Assembly (NCBI GenBank): GCA_022627495.1
Contig: JAKEGJ010000029.1
Location: 1 to 64,000 of the forward strand
Length of the DNA stretch: 64,000 bases
Direction of reading: 5' to 3'
From: Microcaldota archaeon
GTDB lineage: Archaea; Micrarchaeota; Micrarchaeia; Anstonellales; Bilamarchaeaceae
Part shown: positions 59,308-64,000 of the stretch, piece by piece
Layout of the letters: each line of letters begins with the position of its first letter
How positions within the stretch are numbered: position 1 is the stretch's first letter
Position numbers and translations under genes: made by a program
The notes under the pieces: generated by a model
Told to the model about the DNA's origin: nothing
Seen by the model: only the letters and a program-made list of their open reading frames with translations
Databases searched by the model: none

Positions 59308-59435
59308 ACCATCACCGCAGTCAAATCCCGCTTAACAATTAAACCGCTTCGCTTTTCCTTAGCCCATAGCCGCACTATGCGCCCTTGCCGAATCCGTACC
59401 GCAATCGATTTAATCCATGCCTGCAAATCCGCTTC

Positions 59436-60380
59436 ATGCTCCTCCTGTACCGAGGCGAGGTTTTCAATGCCAACTTCTTCCACAACGCGGGAATCGACAT
59501 CGACCACAGCTTCCTCCTTGCTGGCGGGGGGCAGAAGACCCTCCTCGTCTCGATGATGAACGAGGCGCTGGCCCGGGCGAAGTTCCGGGGCCGTGTCGCG
59601 GTGTATGCGGATGCGATGAAAGCGCTTTCGGGCCGGCTCCGGGGCCGCACAGTGAAGTTCGATGCGTCTTCGATGAGCTGCCGCATGGCGGCGCATATCC
59701 GGAAATTCTGCAGGATGGAGGACTATTCGCAGGAGCTCCTAACCGCCCGGGCGGTTAAGACCCCCGCCGAAGCCGCGCATGTGCGGAGGGCTGTGCGGGA
59801 GACGAAGGGCATCTTCGCCTCGATAGACTGGAAGGCGGCCCGCACCGAGGAGGACTTGCAGAAGCAGCTGCTCATGATGACCCTTGAGCGCGGCCTGGAG
59901 CCTGCATTCGCGCCCATCGTCTCGACCGACGCAAACACGGCCTACCCCCACTATGCCGCAGGCGCAAAAAAGCTCGGCTCTCTGGTGCTTGTCGACTACG
60001 GCGTCCGCTACCGGCATTACTGCGCGGACCTGACAAGGTGCTTCATACGCGACGGCGACCGGAAGAAGAAAGAGCAGTATGAAAGGCTGCAGGACATCTG
60101 TTATTTCCTGGCGGACGCCCTTCCGGGCCTTGAGCGCGGGAAAGACGCGGCCGCGCTTGCGGGCGAACTGATTGCGCAGGCCGGCTTTCCTAAGATGCCC
60201 CATGCGATTGGCCATGGCGTCGGGCTGGACATCCACGAGTTCCCGAGGCTCGGCCCGAAGTCCGATGATTTGCTTGCAGGGGCGACGCTGGCAATCGAGC
60301 CTTCGTTCTACCTGAAAAGGTACGGCATGCGATATGAGGAGACCGTCTGGTTCGATGGTAAACGGGCCCGCATACTCTGA
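59436..60380 (+). CDS. Xaa-Pro dipeptidase/aminopeptidase (M24 family)
   Basis: 314 aa from the ATG at 59436 (MLLLYRGEVFNANFF), placed by TTTAAT about 25 nt upstream. The C-terminal pita-bread domain has all five metal ligands: VLVDYGVRY (Asp), CADLTRCF (Asp), IGHGVGLDIHE (His), LAIEPSFY (Glu) and YEETVW (Glu). The N-terminal domain is short. It cleaves peptides with proline in the second position. Convergent with the flavin-reductase gene. Confidence 0.9.
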   Translation: MLLLYRGEVFNANFFHNAGIDIDHSFLLAGGGQKTLLVSMMNEALARAKFRGRVAVYADAMKALSGRLRGRTVKFDASSMSCRMAAHIRKFCRMEDYSQELLTARAVKTPAEAAHVRRAVRETKGIFASIDWKAARTEEDLQKQLLMMTLERGLEPAFAPIVSTDANTAYPHYAAGAKKLGSLVLVDYGVRYRHYCADLTRCFIRDGDRKKKEQYERLQDICYFLADALPGLERGKDAAALAGELIAQAGFPKMPHAIGHGVGLDIHEFPRLGPKSDDLLAGATLAIEPSFYLKRYGMRYEETVWFDGKRARIL

Positions 60381-60384
60381 GCCC

Positions 60385-60852
60385 TCAGATTTCCACGAAT
60401 CCATCCGCGCTCTGGTAGAGCCCCTTGCCCTCCTTCCTCTTCACGACATTCACCGCCTTGCCGACAAAAACCGTGTGGTCCCCGGCCTCTATTTCCTGCA
60501 CAACATCGCACTCGATGCCGGCCAGGCACTCGCGGATGAGCGGCACGTTGGCGCCTTGTTCCTTCGTGAGGCCCGCATCAAGGAACTTGTCAATGCCATC
60601 CCTGCCGCTGATCGTCCCGCAGGCCTTCACCGCCTGCAGCAGTTCCGGGCCGGGCAGGTTGATTCCGAACGCCCTGCCCCCCCTTATCATGCCGTGGCTG
60701 TGCCTTTTCGGGGAGACCGAGACGCCGAATAATGGCGGGTCCATCGACATGGGGAATACCCACGATGCACTCATCACATTGTCCTTCCCATTAAGCCTGC
60801 TGGTAATCAGGCACACCCGGGCCGGATAGAGCATGCGATATAAGCGTTCCAT
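60385..60852 (-). CDS. Flavin reductase-like FMN-binding protein
   Basis: 155 aa, split beta-barrel FMN-binding fold: LYPARVCLITSRLNGKDNVMSASWVFPMSMDPPLFGVSVSP is the family N-terminal signature, then INLPGPELLQAV and GDHTVFVGKAV. It may act as a flavoredoxin-type electron carrier or flavin reductase. TTTTTTTAAGG about 25 nt upstream is the likely promoter. Directly upstream lies the first GCAGG hairpin of the right-hand island. Confidence 0.88.
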   Translation of the reverse strand: MERLYRMLYPARVCLITSRLNGKDNVMSASWVFPMSMDPPLFGVSVSPKRHSHGMIRGGRAFGINLPGPELLQAVKACGTISGRDGIDKFLDAGLTKEQGANVPLIRECLAGIECDVVQEIEAGDHTVFVGKAVNVVKRKEGKGLYQSADGFVEI

Positions 60853-60891
60853 GCTTCCTTTTCATCCTCTGCCTTAAAAAAAAAGCATGAT

Positions 60892-60943
60892 GCAGGAGCG
60901 CTTGAGCCTGGGTTCAAGGCTCCCGCAATTTCTTCGAAATTGC
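60892..60943 (+). repeat. GCAGGAG hairpin and adjoining GCAATTTC hairpin
   Basis: 60892-60926 folds with GCAGGAG against CTCCCGC (6 of 7 pairs) and CTTGA against TCAAG. 60925-60943 is a hairpin, GCAATTTC-TTC-GAAATTGC. The first is closely similar in layout to the hairpin at 63415-63448. It lies in the gene-free strip 60853-61020 at the island edge. Confidence 0.6.
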
Positions 60944-61020
60944 AGGAGGAACGGCCTCTGAGCTGATCTGAGGTCTGAATTGTTTCTTGATTCTGTAATG
61001 ATGATCCTTCCATCAGAATA

Positions 61021-61419
61021 TCAAATTTTCAAAGTATCCTTCACCATCGCGATGAAATGCTCCGTCTGTTCAATGTATATCTGCGCATCTTCGTAAGAGA
61101 ATGCTTTCTTCCCATAATCAGCCCCGCTTTTATCCCTCATCGCATTAGCTATCAATGCCTTGAAGCCATCCGCTCCTTGCGGGAGCTTGCCTTCCCTTGC
61201 GATCTTCATGAATACGATTGCCGCATCGTCGTGGCGAGTCGATTTGTGGCCGAGGAATTTCAGGGAAAGCGCGTCATTTGCACGGATTATCGAATGGATC
61301 GCCTGGGCGCAGCAGACATTGGCCCGTGCGTCATCCCCCTCCGCATCAATTAATCCCTGCTTGGCCGAGACTAGCCAGCTCTCAGCTTCCCGTAACGCTC
61401 GTATCGGCGAGTCCGTCAT
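61021..61419 (-). CDS. HEPN-domain protein (putative toxin of HEPN/MNT pair)
   Basis: 132 aa, all-helical. RALREAESWLVSAKQGLIDAEG, then NVCCAQAIHSIIRANDALSLKF and a C-terminal SYEDAQIYIEQTEHFIAMVKDTL give the four-helix HEPN layout, with a polar Arg/His pair in the central helices. HEPN proteins of this kind act as RNases in type II/VII toxin-antitoxin pairs. The start overlaps the stop of the nucleotidyltransferase gene by 4 nt (ATGA), the usual organisation of HEPN/MNT modules. Confidence 0.85.
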   Translation of the reverse strand: MTDSPIRALREAESWLVSAKQGLIDAEGDDARANVCCAQAIHSIIRANDALSLKFLGHKSTRHDDAAIVFMKIAREGKLPQGADGFKALIANAMRDKSGADYGKKAFSYEDAQIYIEQTEHFIAMVKDTLKI

Positions 61420-61949
61420 TTCAATCTCTCCCCTTTCTTATCTGCCATGAAGTCTTCGAGTTCTTTTCTGTCTAGGAACGTGATCGGCACGATCTTGGTC
61501 CCGAACTTCTCAAACACCTCGAACACAATGCTGTTCGCATCATACCCTTTCATCACAAGCAGAGCGATATCGATATCGCTCATCGGCTTCTCTTTCCCTG
61601 TAGCCACGCTCCCGAACAGATAAGCCTCTTTTACGCTGCTTTCTTTGGCAAGCAGGTCCCGAAGTGCCCGGACTGTGAATGCCTGAGGGCTCATGCTTAT
61701 CTTCAAGAGGGAGAGGACCGAATCCAGATATTCAGATTTATGGAGCTTGATCGTCACACTCTTCCCGACCTTTCCGGTCTCGATGATGCCTGCAGGCTCC
61801 CATTTCCGGACCAATCGCCATGCCGAGGCGAAAGGAACTCCGGCCTCTTTCGCAAGCTCGTTTATCGTGAACTGCCGCTTGGGGTACTTCACCAGCGTTT
61901 CAAGGAGCTTCCGGGAGCCCTTGTATTTGATCAGTTGTATCGCTTCCAT
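61416..61949 (-). CDS. Winged-helix plus nucleotidyltransferase protein (MNT antitoxin)
   Basis: 177 aa from the ATG at 61949, preceded by GTGAT. The N-terminal winged helix (RQFTINELAKEAGVPFASAWRLVRKWE) is joined to a polymerase-beta-type nucleotidyltransferase with GSVATGKEKPMSDIDIALLV (GS...DxD). MNT antitoxins neutralise HEPN toxins, in some cases by AMPylating them. The fused DNA-binding domain suggests autoregulation, and two palindromes flank its promoter. Upstream, and coupled to the HEPN gene. Confidence 0.88.
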   Translation of the reverse strand: MEAIQLIKYKGSRKLLETLVKYPKRQFTINELAKEAGVPFASAWRLVRKWEPAGIIETGKVGKSVTIKLHKSEYLDSVLSLLKISMSPQAFTVRALRDLLAKESSVKEAYLFGSVATGKEKPMSDIDIALLVMKGYDANSIVFEVFEKFGTKIVPITFLDRKELEDFMADKKGERLK

Positions 61950-61954
61950 TCGAA

Positions 61955-61994
61955 TCACTTATCCAAAAGTGAATAATATAATCCATATGTGGAT
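61955..61994. promoter_or_regulatory. Double palindrome operator candidate of the MNT-HEPN operon
   Basis: TCACTTATCCAAAAGTGA (61955-61972) has 6-bp arms and ATCCATATGTGGAT (61981-61994) has 5-bp arms. They bracket the TTATATTA TATA-like element (minus strand) of the MNT gene. Likely site for its own winged-helix domain. Confidence 0.5.
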
Positions 61995-62032
61995 ATAAAC
62001 CCTCCTGGCGGTGCAATGTTCACACCAGTACG

Positions 62033-62044
62033 AATATAAATATG
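62033..62044 (+). promoter_or_regulatory. TATA box of the radical SAM gene
   Basis: AATATAAATATG centred about 26 nt before the ATG at 62064, implying a leaderless transcript. Confidence 0.65.
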
Positions 62045-62063
62045 TGTTAGCAAATAACCTTTT

Positions 62064-63080
62064 ATGCAAGATAATCCCCGGCTATTCTTCCCGTCCGGTG
62101 TTAGGCCGAGCCAAATCCCGAAAGGGATCGGAGCCTTGCTTAAGGGCTGGGATGTGCCCGAAAATCATTTCCGCGATCCGGACCGCCTGCCCCTGGTGGA
62201 TTTCAGGGCTATGACCTCCGCCTGCCGCTGGAATTGTTTTCACTGTTTCACTGACAAGCAGAAAAAGAGCCTTACACTTCAAGAGATAAAATCAGTCATA
62301 GACCAGCTTGCAGATATGCGGGCCTGGGCGATAAACTATCTGGGGGAAGGGGAACCCACTCTGGACAAGGATTTTTTCGATATCGTGGAGTATACCTCGG
62401 CCAAAGGCATCCAACCGGTCATCTTCTCTGACGCAGCGACCAGACTGAGGGATAGGGATTTTGTGAGGCGGCTCTATGAAAGCGGATCCACCTTGCTCCC
62501 GAAATGCGATAGTCTATTCGATGAAGCGTACCAGAATTGGATTGTAGGTGACCGTGGTGGGGGGTACTTCAGTCAAAGGAACGAAGCGATAGCCATCTTG
62601 ATAGACGAGGGCTTTAACAGCACAAGCAAGGATGGGACGACGAGACTGGGTTTCGATATGGTCCTATCTGCACGAAACGTGCATGAAGTTGAGCAGACAC
62701 TCAGATTCTGCAGGGAAAACAACATCTGGATAGTCTTCTCATTCTTCCTTCCCGCTGGAAGAAGCAATATGGCTGATTTCGACCGTTCGCTCATGCTCTC
62801 CCCGGATGAGAAGAAGCGCATTCGTGAGATCGTGGCCGAAGTTGATGCGGAATACGGAGTTTCCCATGAGGCACTGAATAATTTCTTGACGCATAGATGC
62901 GTTGAGTTCATGTGCATCTACGGAGATGGGAGGGTGAGCCCTTGCCCCGGTAACGAAGAAATCCTTGGAAATATAAAACTCAATTCTATCAGGGAGATTA
63001 GCAGGTTGATTGTCGAGAAGCACCCCCGCCATGAACGAAGAACGTTCGATGGCAACTGCCCTTATCGCGAGCGGTTCTAG
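62064..63080 (+). CDS. Radical SAM protein with SPASM-like C-terminus
   Basis: 338 aa. TSACRWNCFHC (CxxxCxxC, about residues 53-60) binds the SAM-cleaving FeS cluster, and GEGEPTLDKDF is the SAM-binding motif. A core radical SAM barrel follows. Near the C-terminus are HRCVEFMCIYGDGRVSPCPGN (three Cys) and GNCPYRERF (one more), positioned like an auxiliary-cluster (SPASM/twitch) domain. Such enzymes often modify peptides or act as anaerobic maturases. No small precursor peptide gene was identified nearby. It lies in the AT-richer right-hand island beside the toxin-antitoxin operon. Confidence 0.88.
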   Translation: MQDNPRLFFPSGVRPSQIPKGIGALLKGWDVPENHFRDPDRLPLVDFRAMTSACRWNCFHCFTDKQKKSLTLQEIKSVIDQLADMRAWAINYLGEGEPTLDKDFFDIVEYTSAKGIQPVIFSDAATRLRDRDFVRRLYESGSTLLPKCDSLFDEAYQNWIVGDRGGGYFSQRNEAIAILIDEGFNSTSKDGTTRLGFDMVLSARNVHEVEQTLRFCRENNIWIVFSFFLPAGRSNMADFDRSLMLSPDEKKRIREIVAEVDAEYGVSHEALNNFLTHRCVEFMCIYGDGRVSPCPGNEEILGNIKLNSIREISRLIVEKHPRHERRTFDGNCPYRERF

Positions 63081-63775
63081 GAAATGCTGAATCCGACGCT
63101 TGTCTATGGTTATTCGTCGACCCTTTCATTACCGGGCAGTCTTTTTAACCTCTGGCCCACAGAGGAGAAATCGGCGGACGGAAGCCATCTGGCTAAACTT
63201 AGACCAGATTTGAAGGATTTATGGCGGTATTTGAGGCCTTTGCGACCGGCAGGACGCCGGGTTGCCAATAGTGGAACGCGGTAAGCGTTCCACTGCTGCT
63301 CTGAGTACACTGAGAAGGTGCGACCTCAGGCCGAATTCGTGTTCATGCCGAGCACGTGGTGTTCATGCGAGCGTAGCGAGCCAACGAAAAAAAACGAGGC
63401 CAGTGAACAAAAATGCAGGCGCACTTGGCCGCGGCCAAGGCTCCATGCATCCCGCAAGGGATGCAATCTGCAAGTTTTGGGCCGCCTTTTCCTAAAAGGC
63501 GGAATGCAGGAGGAAAATGCCGAGCCCAGGGCTCGGAACAGAACCGTTTCAGTCCCGAGCGCTTGGTTCGAATCTTCCCTCCTGCAATATCCTATTGGTT
63601 CAGGTCAGAACAGAGCCCTGTTTTGACCTACCAACCGAGTGCTGTTCTGAGGAGAGAACTATATAAAGCTAGGTCTGGCGTTAGCTTGGCCAAAGGACCA
63701 CTCTCCTCATTAAATATTCTGATAAGCATATTTTTATCAGAAATTTATTTATATTAGAATAATTATATGTAAATC
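63081..63775. other. Gene-free, hairpin-dense region with tRNA-like 3' end
   Basis: No convincing ORF (the 60-100-aa ORFs here lack promoters and cross hairpins). Perfect or near-perfect hairpins: 63271-63293 (GTGGAACGC/GCGTTCCAC), 63424-63439 (CTTGGCCGCGGCCAAG), 63447-63464 (GCATCCC/GGGATGC, GCAA loop), 63482-63502 (CCGCCTTTT/AAAAGGCGG), 63520-63536 (CCGAGCCC/GGGCTCGG) and 63602-63629 (AGGTCA/TGACCT with an inner stem). 63506-63586 begins GCAGGAG and ends TTCGAAT...CTCCTGCA, like a tRNA acceptor and T-loop. See findings. Confidence 0.6.
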
Positions 63776-64000
63776 ATGGCTGATTACAAAGGGTTATCCG
63801 AGTATGTCCGAATGAAGATAGAAGGTAGAAGTTTCAAGAATGAAAAATACAGGTGGTACATCAAAGAGTTACTTCGATTAGAAGGATATGCCATCAGAGG
63901 CCGATGGTGGCGCGGAAGCGCATATGAGCAAGGTATTGGTTATCTTCATGATAAAGAATTCACGGCTATCCTGAAGGAACTTAATCCTAAAAAGTACCCT
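63776..64000 (+). CDS. Partial ORF at the right edge, unknown
   Basis: ATG at 63776, open through the window end (75 codons: MADYKGLSEYVRMKIEGRSF...). Basic and aromatic-rich (YRWYIKELLRLEGYAIRGRWWRG), possibly nucleic-acid binding. AT-rich TATA-like ATTTATTTATATTA lies at 63741-63755. AT-richer than the core and possibly part of the same island. Not in the ORF track because it is truncated. Confidence 0.6.
   Translation, partial: MADYKGLSEYVRMKIEGRSFKNEKYRWYIKELLRLEGYAIRGRWWRGSAYEQGIGYLHDKEFTAILKELNPKKYP

Noticed and set aside
63230-63600. RNase P RNA or SRP RNA
   Set aside because: GAGGAAAATGCC only loosely resembles the RNase P GAGGAAAGTCC motif, and its partner regions are missing. No SRP helix 8 consensus was found.
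63084-63757. Short ORFs (66-114 aa) in the right-hand non-coding region
   Set aside because: They run through perfect hairpins, overlap one another in several frames and have no promoter or SD.
1-64000. CRISPR array, rRNA genes, insertion sequence transposases, replication origin
   Set aside because: No regularly spaced repeats, no rRNA signatures, no transposase ORF and no clustered origin-type repeats were seen.

Overview
The window is archaeal chromosome, and the gene set points to a DPANN-type lineage (possibly Micrarchaeota or a relative; the rank is inference). Directly diagnostic genes are TATA-binding protein, RNA polymerase Rpo4, ribosomal proteins eL21 and eS26, RfcL, an XPD-type helicase, a Hef-type helicase, Lhr, Pth2, PurP, archaemetzincin and intron-bearing tRNAs. 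Many genes have a TATA box 25-28 nt before the start codon (leaderless transcripts). Others, mostly inside operons, carry GGTGA/GGAGG Shine-Dalgarno sequences. The core is GC-rich. Several stretches look AT-richer by eye: the homing endonuclease (29.8-30.4 kb), the ATPase island (38.4-39.9 kb), the toxin-antitoxin/radical SAM island (61-63.1 kb) and the right edge.

Layout. 0-5 kb: a glutamine synthetase homologue that has lost many catalytic residues, archaemetzincin, tRNA-Val, and two soluble Hanks-type kinases flanking an unknown protein. 5-9.9 kb: a predicted haem electron-transfer pair (ferric-reductase-like membrane protein plus cytochrome b5-like lipoprotein), a site-2-type protease, the eL21-rpo4-DUF655 operon, and TBP divergent from it. 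9.9-16 kb: eS26-DUF1805, a phosphoesterase, and a repair/replication block (XPD-like, RfcL, Hef helicase with a terminal PIP box). 16-29.4 kb: 2-oxoacid:ferredoxin oxidoreductase, several lineage-specific proteins, tRNA-Arg with an intron, methionine aminopeptidase, a secreted ChaN/TIKI-like protein, Lhr, Pth2, an RBBP9-type hydrolase and AsnA. 29.4-37.1 kb: tRNA-Phe interrupted by two introns, a free-standing LAGLIDADG endonuclease, cis-prenyltransferase, PurP, a paralogous ORFan pair, a sugar-phosphate nucleotidylyltransferase and rubrerythrin.

37.1-40.3 kb is a putative island at tRNA-Leu. GCAGGGGTT hairpins precede the tRNA, imperfect copies of the tRNA 3' end lie at the far side, and between them are a frameshifted paralogue of the 3.2-kb gene and a DUF234-type ATPase. 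40.3-43.7 kb holds a lipoprotein, a TerC/DUF475 protein and adenine deaminase. 43.9-54.4 kb is a cluster of four very large, mostly secreted proteins; two are full-length paralogues whose C-terminal halves read like an outer-membrane beta-barrel, which is the strongest candidate here for an undescribed envelope system. 54.6-60.9 kb returns to housekeeping genes. 60.9-63.7 kb is a second island bounded by GCAGG-type hairpins, carrying a HEPN/nucleotidyltransferase toxin-antitoxin pair and a radical SAM enzyme, followed by about 0.4 kb of dense hairpins ending in a tRNA-like 3' end.

No CRISPR array, rRNA gene or recognisable insertion sequence was seen. All family assignments are from reading motifs by eye; no database search was run.
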